Shown in pieces: positions 5,663 through 11,723 of a DNA stretch of 11,723 bases (position 1 is its first letter; each line of letters opens with the position of its first letter). This stretch comes from Vulcanimicrobiota bacterium (lineage in GTDB: Bacteria > Vulcanimicrobiota > Vulcanimicrobiia > Vulcanimicrobiales > Vulcanimicrobiaceae). Below the pieces are notes generated by a model that did not search any database, was not told the origin of the DNA, and saw only the letters and a list, made by a program, of their open reading frames with translations. Location: positions 1-11,723 of the forward strand of contig JABCZE010000021.1 of the NCBI GenBank assembly GCA_013289785.1, in the 5' to 3' direction. The position numbers and the translations under genes are program-made.

Positions 5663-7207
5663 AACGGGGTCGGCGTTCTTATAGATTCGGACGCGGCGGT
5701 TGGGCTCGAGGCCTGTGCTGCGCGATTGCAGACGGTAGCGTTCGGCGAGCTGGTGCTGCATCCGGCGAATGTACGACGTTTGCGGTGAAAGCTCGATCGC
5801 GTTGCTGTTGAGCATCACCTGATACACCGCCTCCTCGGCTTCGCGCAGCGCTATTTCCTCGTTGTCGATCGAGCCGAGGTTGAAGACGTCGCGCAATGCG
5901 GCTTGAATTTGCGTGGTCGTGTTCGTTTTGATGGAGTAGATCGGCACGTTGTCCGAGGCGATCTGCTTGAGCTTGGGCTGCTCCTTGCGCTCGAGCGTCT
6001 TGAGCGTGAGCACTACGTCGGCGTCGTCCCAGTTGCGCGCCATTGCGGCGTTGACCCGCAGATTGGCGATGGCGCGCTCGATCTTGTTGCGCGAGACGCC
6101 GTAGGGAAAGATCGACAGCGGCCGGTCCCGCTCCTCACCATCGTGCTCGTGATGATCGTAGGCTTCGCTCAGGCGCGGCATCGACTCGGTATCGGCCTCT
6201 TGAACGACGGTAACCTCACCGCCGGGTTGGCGCTGGCGCACCTCCGGCTGTGGCTGATATCCGCGCAGCAACGCGTCGATCACCTCGGCGACGTTCTTGT
6301 GGATCGCCAAGCGATCGCGATCGTGAATCTCGATGACGACGTCGAAGGTCGGGGGCGCTTTACGCTCGAGAACCGTCTTTCGCGTGCCGCGCCGGCGCGC
6401 TTCTTCGTCGGACAAGGTCACGGCGCTCACACCGCCCACCAAGTCGGAAAGCGTTGGATTCATTAAGAGATTCTGCAGGGTCTGGCCATGCGCCGTCCCG
6501 ATGAGCGTCACGCCGCGCTCGGCAATCGTGCGGGCGGCGGCGGCCTCAGCCTCCGTCCCGATCTCGTCGATCACGATGACTTCGGGCATGTGATTTTCGA
6601 CGGCCTCGATCATCACCGCGTGCTGCAGCGCCGGATCGGCGACCTGCATGCGCCGCGCCATTCCTATTCCCGGATGCGGGATATCGCTATCGCCCGCGAT
6701 TTCGTTGGAGCTGTCCACGATCACGACGCGTTTTCGCTCTTCGGAGAGGACGCGCGCGCACTCGCGCAACATCGTCGTCTTACCGACGCCGGGCTTGCCG
6801 AGCAGACACATCGACGAGCCGCTGCGCAGCACGTCGAGCAAAATATCGATCGTTCCGTACACCGCTCGCCCGACGCGGCACGTGAGCCCCACGATCTTGC
6901 CGGTTCGGTTGCGAATCGCGCTGATTCGATGCAGCGTCTGCTCGATGCCGGCGCGATTATCCGCGCCAAACGGCGAGATGCGCGAGCAAACGTGCGCGAT
7001 ATCCTCATGGCCGATCGGTACGTCCGTCAGATAGATGAAATCGTGTTCGAAACGGGCTTCCGGCGGACGCCCCAAATCGAGCACGACTTCAATAATGTCT
7101 TCGAGGTTACGCAGACGGACGAGAGCTTGCCGAATCGTGAGCGGGAAGATGTCGAGGAGCTGGGAGAGTTCCCAACTGGGCGAAATGGAATGAACTCTTA
7201 CTGCCAA
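5654..7207 (-). CDS. R3H domain protein with SpoIIIAA/Ycf45-type AAA ATPase
   Basis: The product has 517 residues. It opens with an N-terminal module (LLDIFPLTIRQALVRL, then DIIEVVLDLGRPPEARF), followed by DNRAGIEQTLHRISAIRNRT and GLTCRVGRAVYGTIDI, typical of this family. The ATPase has Walker A GKPGVGKTT (137-145), VVIVDSSNEIAGD (161-173) and Walker B EVIVIDE (209-215), then IGTAHG and NPTLSDLVGG. After an acidic, His-rich linker (about 335-375) comes a module starting FPYGVSR. The C-terminus carries an R3H motif, R481-x-x-x-H485, which binds single-stranded nucleic acid. Homologues include plastid Ycf45 and bacterial 'R3H domain-containing nucleic acid-binding protein'; their precise role is not established. 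The start is TTG at 7207, chosen because it has a good GAGG site 8 nt upstream and the conserved N-terminal module begins at once. The stop codon is embedded in a palindromic repeat. Confidence 0.88.
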   Translation of the reverse strand: MAVRVHSISPSWELSQLLDIFPLTIRQALVRLRNLEDIIEVVLDLGRPPEARFEHDFIYLTDVPIGHEDIAHVCSRISPFGADNRAGIEQTLHRISAIRNRTGKIVGLTCRVGRAVYGTIDILLDVLRSGSSMCLLGKPGVGKTTMLRECARVLSEERKRVVIVDSSNEIAGDSDIPHPGIGMARRMQVADPALQHAVMIEAVENHMPEVIVIDEIGTEAEAAAARTIAERGVTLIGTAHGQTLQNLLMNPTLSDLVGGVSAVTLSDEEARRRGTRKTVLERKAPPTFDVVIEIHDRDRLAIHKNVAEVIDALLRGYQPQPEVRQRQPGGEVTVVQEADTESMPRLSEAYDHHEHDGEERDRPLSIFPYGVSRNKIERAIANLRVNAAMARNWDDADVVLTLKTLERKEQPKLKQIASDNVPIYSIKTNTTTQIQAALRDVFNLGSIDNEEIALREAEEAVYQVMLNSNAIELSPQTSYIRRMQHQLAERYRLQSRSTGLEPNRRVRIYKNADPVSG

Positions 7208-7215
7208 AGATCGTT

Positions 7216-7219
7216 CCTC
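7216..7219 (-). promoter_or_regulatory. Ribosome binding site deciding the TTG start of the R3H/AAA gene
   Basis: On the minus strand GAGG (within GTGAGGAA) lies 8 nt before the TTG at 7207. No ATG occurs in frame before residue 133, inside the ATPase domain, so this site settles the start. Confidence 0.6.
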
Positions 7220-7260
7220 ACTTCCGAGGCCTTCGTTTCACCGTTATCCGCCCTCGGGGG

Positions 7261-8745
7261 TCACTCCTTCACGACGCGGATGACCCGCAGCTCGCCGTCG
7301 AACGGGCCTTGAATGCGCACGCCGGCCTTCAACTCGAGGCGCAAGTAGTCGATAATCTCCCGCGTAATCTCCTCGCCCGGAGCGATGACCGGAATTCCGG
7401 GCGGGTAGGGCGTCAGCGTCTCGGCGCAGATTCGCCCGCTGGACTCGCGAAACTTCACAAACTCAGCATCGGCTAAGAATGCATCGCGCGGAAGCATCCG
7501 CATCGGCGGGACGGGCGGAAGCGCAAACGTTCCGCGCCTCAACCGCTCTTCGAGAATGCCCGACGGCGCGAACATGTCGATCGGCCGGTCGTCGCGCGCC
7601 AGCTCCTCGAATGCGTAGATGAATCCTTCGGCCGCCTCGCGCCGGGTTCCAATCGTAAAGAGCGCGACGACGTTGAAAAGGTCGGCCATCTCCACTTGAA
7701 TGTTGTACCGGCGGCGCAGCAGCGCCGAGGCCTCGTAGCCGGTATAACCCAGGCCTTTGACGGTGACGGTTACCTTCGTCGGATCGAGATCGAAGACGCC
7801 GTGGCGCCCCTGCAGCTCTTCGCCGAAGCAGTAGACCCCGGGAATCCGGTTGAGGCGCTCGCGCGCCTCCTGCGCCAGCGCGATCGTCCGCGAGAGCAGC
7901 GCTACGCCTTCGGTGGCCATCTGCTTGCGCGCCACGTCGAGCGATGCGACCATCGGCAGATTCGGCGACGTCGAAAGGAACATCTTGAGCACGGATTCGA
8001 GCCGGTCGAGCGTCACGCGTTCGCCCTGATGATGCAGCATCGCGCACTGCGAGAATGCCGAGAGCATTTTGTGCGTCGAGTTGATGCAGATATCGGCGCC
8101 GGCGGCCGTCGCCGAGAGCGGCAGATCCGGATGAAAATGAAAGTGCGGCCCCCACGCCTCGTCGACGAGCAGCACCTTGCCGGCGCCGTGCACGATCCGC
8201 TCGATCGCCGCGAGATCGGCGGCCACGCCGTAATACGTCGGCGAGACCAGGTAGACGGCAACCAGATCGGGATGCTGCTCGATGGTGCGCGCCACGGTTT
8301 CCGGGGTCACGCAGTGGTCCATTCGCAGCTCAGGGTCCACTTCGGGATGCATGTAGATCGGCTCCGCGCCGCTCATCACCAGCCCCCCCAGCATCGACTT
8401 GTGCGAGTTGCGCGGCACGGCAATCTTCTCGCCAGGATTGATCGCGGCCATCATCATGCACTGATTGCCGCTGGTCGAACCGTTGATCAGGAAAAACGTA
8501 TGCCCGGCGCCCCACGCCTCTGCCGCAAGCTCCTGTGCTTCTTTGATCGCTTCGGTCGGTTGCAGCAGATCGTCGATGCCGGGCATCGGTGTGAGGTCGA
8601 TCGCGCAGATATTGTCGCCGATGAACTCGCGAAAGGCTAAATCCATTCCAACGCCCTGCACGTGCCCGGGCGTATGAAACGGCTGCACGCCCGAGTCGAC
8701 GTAGTCGAGCAGCGCTTGAAAGTACGGCGCTCTGTGCTGGTCCAA
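7261..8745 (-). CDS. Orn/Lys/Arg decarboxylase, PLP fold type I (YaaO/SpeA-like)
   Basis: Enzymes of this family use pyridoxal phosphate to decarboxylate arginine, lysine or ornithine, giving agmatine, cadaverine or putrescine. The 494-residue product matches the short form without the N-terminal wing domain of inducible acid-stress decarboxylases. Visible features are PFHTPGHVQG (22-31), GSTSGNQ (89-95) for the PLP phosphate, NSHKS (113-117), VDEAWGPHF (194-202) with the cofactor-contacting Asp195, and STHK (223-226), where Lys226 should form the Schiff base. The C-terminal domain (about 395-490) includes LTPYPPGIPVIAPGE. Substrate specificity cannot be read from the sequence; arginine or lysine is likeliest. 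The start is TTG at 8745, the only start-like codon before the in-frame stop upstream that suits the family N-terminus; its Shine-Dalgarno is poor. bioB ends 22 bp upstream. The decarboxylase-tmk-holB order resembles yaaO-tmk-holB of Firmicutes. Confidence 0.92.
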   Translation of the reverse strand: MDQHRAPYFQALLDYVDSGVQPFHTPGHVQGVGMDLAFREFIGDNICAIDLTPMPGIDDLLQPTEAIKEAQELAAEAWGAGHTFFLINGSTSGNQCMMMAAINPGEKIAVPRNSHKSMLGGLVMSGAEPIYMHPEVDPELRMDHCVTPETVARTIEQHPDLVAVYLVSPTYYGVAADLAAIERIVHGAGKVLLVDEAWGPHFHFHPDLPLSATAAGADICINSTHKMLSAFSQCAMLHHQGERVTLDRLESVLKMFLSTSPNLPMVASLDVARKQMATEGVALLSRTIALAQEARERLNRIPGVYCFGEELQGRHGVFDLDPTKVTVTVKGLGYTGYEASALLRRRYNIQVEMADLFNVVALFTIGTRREAAEGFIYAFEELARDDRPIDMFAPSGILEERLRRGTFALPPVPPMRMLPRDAFLADAEFVKFRESSGRICAETLTPYPPGIPVIAPGEEITREIIDYLRLELKAGVRIQGPFDGELRVIRVVKE

Positions 8746-8767
8746 GAGTGCGAAGCTTCTTAGCGGC

Positions 8768-9751
8768 TTAGGCTAGGACTTCGAAGCCGAGTCGATCGAG
8801 CATCGCGAAATCGTCGGCGTCGCTACGGCCTTCCGTCGTCAAATAGTTGCCGAGAACGATGCCGCTGACACCACTTCGCATACCGACGTCTTGCAGCGCC
8901 TGCAGCGTGACTTCGCGCCCCCCGGCAAAGCGCACGAGCGCGCTCGGCAATGCGAGGCGCGCCATCGCCACAAAACGCAGCGCTTCGACCGGGTCGAGGA
9001 GCGATCGTTCCCCAAAGGGCGTCCCCGGGCGCGGATTGAGAAAGTTGATCGGCACCTCTTGCGGTTGCAGCTCTTGCAACGCCGACAGGAAGTCGAGGCG
9101 GTCGCCGACCTCTTCTCCCATCCCGATGATGCCGCCGCAACACAGCTCGAGGTTATGGTGCTTCACGCGCTGACAGGTTTCCCATCGCTCGTCGTAACTG
9201 TGCGTTGTGCAGACTTGAGGAAAATAACGGCGCGACGTTTCAAGATTGTGGTTGACTTTATCGACGCCCGCTTCGGCGAGTCGCTCGATCTGACGGTCGT
9301 TCAAAATGCCGAGCGACACGGCGACGGTCAACGGCAGCTCGGTTTTGATCTCCTCGACGGCGGCGCAGACGCGCTCCAGCAGTTTTTCGGAAGGCCCGCG
9401 TACGGCGACGACGATGCAGAACTCACCGGCGCCGCGGGCATGCGCGGCGCGCGCCGCCGCAACAAAATCCGCGACGCTCGAAAGCGGCTCCGCTTGGACA
9501 TCGGTAGCGTAGCGCGCGCTTTGCGAGCAAAAGTTGCAATCTTCCGAGCAGCCGCCTTTCTTGGCGTTGTACAGTACTTCGACGGCGATCTCGTTGCCGC
9601 AGTAATGCGAGCGAACGTCGTCGGCGAGCGCCAAGAGAGCGGGCACGTGCTCGGCGGGAAGTCCGGCCAGGCCGGCAAGCAGGTCGGAGCTCGCAGGGCG
9701 GCCCCGCTCGAGCAGCTCGGCTCGAGCGTGTTGGATCGTGGAATGCGCCAT
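8768..9751 (-). CDS. bioB: Biotin synthase (radical SAM)
   Basis: BioB inserts sulfur into dethiobiotin to make biotin, the last step of the pathway. The 327-residue product carries the radical-SAM triad C68-x3-C72-x2-C75 in GGCSEDCNFCSQ, then the usual blocks YNHNL-like VNHNLETSRRYF (166-177), CCGGIIGMGEE (204-214), NFLNPRPGTPF (236-246) and VRFAGGRE (273-280). The auxiliary [2Fe-2S] cluster of E. coli BioB is held by C97, C128, C188 and R260. Here C112, C204 and R274 match three of these. The strand that should provide the C128 equivalent reads LTVAVSLGIL and has no cysteine. Extra cysteines exist at 129, 181, 193 and 205. The ATG at 9751 follows the bioD stop by 1 bp. Overall similarity leaves no doubt about the family; whether the catalytic mechanism is standard is open. 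Confidence 0.95.
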   Translation of the reverse strand: MAHSTIQHARAELLERGRPASSDLLAGLAGLPAEHVPALLALADDVRSHYCGNEIAVEVLYNAKKGGCSEDCNFCSQSARYATDVQAEPLSSVADFVAAARAAHARGAGEFCIVVAVRGPSEKLLERVCAAVEEIKTELPLTVAVSLGILNDRQIERLAEAGVDKVNHNLETSRRYFPQVCTTHSYDERWETCQRVKHHNLELCCGGIIGMGEEVGDRLDFLSALQELQPQEVPINFLNPRPGTPFGERSLLDPVEALRFVAMARLALPSALVRFAGGREVTLQALQDVGMRSGVSGIVLGNYLTTEGRSDADDFAMLDRLGFEVLA

Positions 9752-9752
9752 A

Positions 9753-10409
9753 TCAGCGCTCTTGGTTCACCAAAGGTTCGAAAAGCTTTGCACCGGCTTC
9801 GACGGACTGACTCTCGCCGGCCGCAAACGCGAGAACGCCCAGCACCGGCAGACTACCCTGCAGCACGCAATAGACGCGGTCGCGATACGTGGGATCCGTT
9901 CGGCCCCAGCGTTCGACCAGCACGATGCCGGCCACCGGGATGTTCAGCTCGCGGCAGAGGCTGCGCGTCAGCATCGCGTGATTGATGCAGCCCAAGCGCA
10001 GGCCTACGGCAATCACGGCCTCGAGCTTGGCTCGAGCCGCAACGTGGCCGATGTTCTCGCTGTCGTTGACGGGAACCATAATCCCGCCGATGCCCTCGGC
10101 GACGATCGTGCCGGGAATCTTGTCCAGCTCGGCGGCGAGGTGCTCGGCGGTAAGCGGAGGCAGGCCTTCGGCGAGCGCGGAGGTCCAGGGGTCGCCGCCG
10201 GCTTCAAAGCGGGCGAGCTCAACATGCGGTACGCCGGCGAGGCGGCCGGCATGTTGCGCATCGCCTTCCCCGCGCGGCTTCACTCCGGTCTGGACGATCT
10301 TGACGATGGTCGGTTTTTTGCCGGCGCGGCGCAGTGCAAGCGCCAGCGCCGCCGTTACGCGAGTCTTTCCGACGTCGGTGTCGGTTCCGGTTACAAAGTA
10401 GCGAGGCAT
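9753..10409 (-). CDS. bioD: ATP-dependent dethiobiotin synthetase
   Basis: BioD closes the ureido ring of 7,8-diaminononanoate with CO2 and ATP to form dethiobiotin. The product has 218 residues, the normal size. It starts MPRYFVTGTDTDVGKT, with the P-loop at 8-16. K37-I-V-Q-T-G corresponds to the KPVxxG substrate-binding motif (Ile in place of the usual Pro). D50 and E105 (in AEGIGGIMVPVND) match the conserved acidic residues near ATP and Mg2+. The C-terminal half is slightly shorter and more degenerate in the nucleotide-specificity region than E. coli BioD. The ATG lies within the last 19 bp of bioF, and the stop is 1 bp before bioB, so translation is likely coupled on both sides. Confidence 0.94.
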   Translation of the reverse strand: MPRYFVTGTDTDVGKTRVTAALALALRRAGKKPTIVKIVQTGVKPRGEGDAQHAGRLAGVPHVELARFEAGGDPWTSALAEGLPPLTAEHLAAELDKIPGTIVAEGIGGIMVPVNDSENIGHVAARAKLEAVIAVGLRLGCINHAMLTRSLCRELNIPVAGIVLVERWGRTDPTYRDRVYCVLQGSLPVLGVLAFAAGESQSVEAGAKLFEPLVNQER

Positions 10410-11542
10410 CGTCCGAGCTCGTATGCGAGCATATCCATTTGCTCCAGCGTGTGGTCGGCCCGGATCGTGATGCGCAGCCTCGACGTGCCGGGCGGCACGG
10501 TGGGCGGCCGGATCGCGGGAACGAAGATGCGGTGCTTCAAGAGCTCCTCCGAAACGCGCAGCGCGCGCTGCTCGCTACCCAGGGGGATGGAAACGATCGG
10601 TCCGGAGCCTGTCCTGAGCGAGATGGTGTCATCCTGAGCCCCTCGACTCCGCTCGGGATAAACTCCATCGAAGGACGAGAGCTTGGCGGCCAGCGCGGCG
10701 CGCAGTTGCGCGGCGTTGGCCCGTAGCCGTCGCCGCCGATCGTCGCCGCTGCGCGTAAGGTGCAGCGCGATGCGTGACGCAAGCGCGAGCGACGGCGGCA
10801 GCGCGGTGTCGAAAATAAACGACCGCGCGCGGTTGACCAGCAGCTCGATCGCCGTCGCTGGGCCCGCGACAAAGCCGCCGAGCGACCCGAGCGCCTTCGA
10901 GAGCGTCCCAAGGATTAGGATGCGCGGATCGGTGAGTTCGCGGGCCAGGCCCGCTCCCTGCGGCCCGGCGATTCCGAGTGCGTGCGCTTCGTCGAGAAGC
11001 AGGACGTCTTGTTCTCGCAAGCGCCCCAGCAGCGCGGCGGGGTCAATCGCATCACCCTCCATGCCGAAGAGCGATTCGCTGACAACGAGGGAAGTCTTGG
11101 ACCCGGTTAGCGGAGGGAGGGCGGCGTGCTCGTAGACCGCGTGCGGTTGGCGCGCGAGACGGATGCCGTCGATCAGACAGGCATGGTTCGATTGGTCGGA
11201 GAGAATCGCTTCGACGAGCTCGGCGACCACCGGAATCGTGCCGGCGCCGGCCAGGTAACCCGACGAGAAGAGCAACGCGCGTTCGCGGCCGAGCCAGTCG
11301 GCCAGCTCGTCCTCGAGAAGCGTGTGCTCGCGGCTTCGCCCCCCCAAGAGGCGCGCTCCACCCGAACCGACGCGAGTCGCGCGTTTGAGCGCCTCCACGA
11401 CCTGCGGATCCGTTGCCAACCCAAGGTAATCGTTCGACGAAAAGTCGATGACGTTGCCGAGCCCGTGCTGAGGAAGCTCGCGATAACGATTTTCGCTGCG
11501 AATGGCGTCCAGCGTGTGCTCCGCTCGTTGCAGGTAGCTCAC
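10391..11542 (-). CDS. bioF: 8-amino-7-oxononanoate synthase with a repeat-encoded insert
   Basis: BioF condenses pimeloyl-thioester with alanine, using PLP, to 8-amino-7-oxononanoate. The 383-residue product shows NVIDFSSNDYLGLA (30-43), GSGGARLLGG (59-68), SSGYLAG (93-99), the SNH segment (118-120), SESLFGMEGD (155-164), LLDEAHALG (182-190) and LGTLSKALGSLGG (211-223), with the PLP lysine at 216. The C-terminal domain keeps RPPTVPPGTSRLRIT. Between FDGV and GSGPIVSIPLG lie 17 residues, YPERSRGAQDDTISLRT (295-311), encoded exactly by a palindromic repeat (10610-10660). They sit in a loop before a conserved strand, away from the active-site motifs, so the enzyme may well work. The start is GTG at 11542, overlapping the bioA stop in GTGA. 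Its only SD-like AGGA (11552-11555) lies in another repeat copy. Confidence 0.94.
   Translation of the reverse strand: MSYLQRAEHTLDAIRSENRYRELPQHGLGNVIDFSSNDYLGLATDPQVVEALKRATRVGSGGARLLGGRSREHTLLEDELADWLGRERALLFSSGYLAGAGTIPVVAELVEAILSDQSNHACLIDGIRLARQPHAVYEHAALPPLTGSKTSLVVSESLFGMEGDAIDPAALLGRLREQDVLLLDEAHALGIAGPQGAGLARELTDPRILILGTLSKALGSLGGFVAGPATAIELLVNRARSFIFDTALPPSLALASRIALHLTRSGDDRRRRLRANAAQLRAALAAKLSSFDGVYPERSRGAQDDTISLRTGSGPIVSIPLGSEQRALRVSEELLKHRIFVPAIRPPTVPPGTSRLRITIRADHTLEQMDMLAYELGRCLATL
10610..10660. repeat. Interspersed palindromic repeat, copy B (in-frame insert in bioF)
   Basis: On the plus strand TGTCATCCTGAGC (10627-10639), loop CCCTCGACTCC and GCTCGGGATA (10651-10660) form a hairpin whose nine innermost pairs hold, one of them G-T. 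A second partial arm, TGTCCTGAGCGA, lies at 10610-10621. The segment is 51 nt, starts and ends on bioF codon borders and encodes 17 residues without a stop. Copies A and C carry the same arm and loop. Confidence 0.8.
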
Positions 11543-11723
11543 GCAATGTCATCCTGAGCGAAGTCGAGGGGCTCAGGGTGACACTGGGAGAGCGATCCGA
11601 AGAAGTTGTCGACTTCGGCGGCGGTCGAGGAAAGCGGCGGAACGAACTGGATCACGTCGCCGATCGGGCGCGTGAAGTGTCCTGCGTCGTACAGCGCGTC
11701 GGCGGTGGGGCGGCCTAAAGACT
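11539..11723 (-). CDS. bioA: Adenosylmethionine-8-amino-7-oxononanoate aminotransferase, C-terminal end (start beyond window)
   Basis: BioA transfers an amino group from S-adenosylmethionine to 8-amino-7-oxononanoate, making 7,8-diaminononanoate, using PLP. Only about the last 60 codons are present; the frame is open to the window edge. The visible protein reads LYDAGHFTRPIGDVIQFVPP followed by LSSTAAEVDNFFGSL. This matches the end of the class III aminotransferase fold, where E. coli BioA has RPFGKLIYLMPPY. Position immediately before bioF supports the assignment. The native end appears to be near FFGSLSQ. The following residues, CHPEPLDFAQDD, are encoded by a palindromic repeat and do not look like a normal BioA tail, and IA and the stop follow. 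The TGA stop (11541-11539) overlaps the bioF GTG start in GTGA. Other class III aminotransferases could end similarly, but the context makes bioA by far the best call. Confidence 0.85.
   Translation of the reverse strand, partial: SLGRPTADALYDAGHFTRPIGDVIQFVPPLSSTAAEVDNFFGSLSQCHPEPLDFAQDDIA
11547..11583. repeat. Interspersed palindromic repeat, copy C (bioA tail and bioF leader)
   Basis: TGTCATCCTGAGC (11547-11559) and GCTCAGGGTGACA (11571-11583) form a 13-bp stem with one G-T pair and no bulge, around the 11-nt loop GAAGTCGAGGG. This is the most complete copy. It encodes CHPEPLDFAQDD of BioA on the minus strand. Confidence 0.85.
11552..11555 (-). promoter_or_regulatory. Probable bioF ribosome binding site inside the repeat
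   Basis: On the minus strand AGGA lies 9 nt before the bioF GTG at 11542 and belongs to the repeat arm. No other purine-rich site lies closer. The stem, if formed in RNA, would sequester it. Confidence 0.45.

Noticed and set aside
8325..8338. GCTCAGGGT in the decarboxylase gene, identical to part of the repeat arm.
   Set aside because: The match ends after nine bases and the loop and second arm are missing; chance similarity in coding DNA.
8891..9985. A 364-codon open frame on the plus strand opposite bioB.
   Set aside because: It is the complement of bioB and part of bioD, which are certain; the translation has no recognisable domain and is Arg-rich.

Overview
The window reads as a fairly GC-rich bacterial chromosome segment with nine genes packed on the minus strand and a looser group of four on the plus strand. 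The likely source is an uncultured lineage such as Candidatus Eremiobacterota (WPS-2) or a relative. I infer this from three things: two lipoproteins carrying the same LLAGCGGSQPP lipobox module, a protein built of GloVer-type YGTT...VLHSF repeats, and short palindromic repeats scattered through coding DNA. No rRNA or other taxonomic marker is present, so the assignment is tentative.

Left part, plus strand (1-3364). The window opens inside the 3' end of an S-methyl-5'-thioadenosine phosphorylase gene (methionine salvage). An uncharacterised six-helix membrane protein follows. Then come two secreted lipoproteins in tandem, one an NHL/SMP-30-like beta-propeller and the other a seven-repeat GloVer protein that probably also folds as a propeller. 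Their lipobox regions are almost identical in DNA although the rest of the proteins differ. By eye this block, with the TPR gene facing it, is less GC-rich than the rest.

Right part, minus strand, transcribed from the right edge towards 3470. The order is bioA (3' end only) - bioF - bioD - bioB - Orn/Lys/Arg decarboxylase - R3H/AAA ATPase - tmk - holB - exported TPR protein. The spacing is tight: a 4-bp GTGA overlap (bioA/bioF), a 19-bp overlap (bioF/bioD), 1 bp, 22 bp, 53 bp, 58 bp, a 25-bp overlap (tmk/holB) and 12 bp. One long operon or a read-through array is likely; its promoter must lie beyond the right edge. bioA, F, D and B cover the last four steps of biotin synthesis. The decarboxylase-tmk-holB part resembles the yaaO-tmk-...-holB order of Firmicutes, with an R3H/AAA gene inserted.

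The most striking feature is a short interspersed palindromic repeat (arm TGTCAYCCTGAGC, loop near GRAGTCGAGGG) present three times inside this operon, each time touching coding sequence. One copy is an exact 51-nt, 17-codon in-frame insert in bioF. One encodes the extreme C-terminus of BioA and also supplies the only SD-like sequence of bioF. One carries the stop codon of the R3H/AAA gene and the start of the tmk leader. This resembles, in principle, the protein-coding palindromic elements of Rickettsia. A second point is that BioB lacks a cysteine on the strand where one normally helps hold the sulfur-donating [2Fe-2S] cluster.

I see no tRNA, rRNA, CRISPR array, insertion sequence or convincing terminator. 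No gene-free stretch exceeds 300 bases; the longest is 964-1132.
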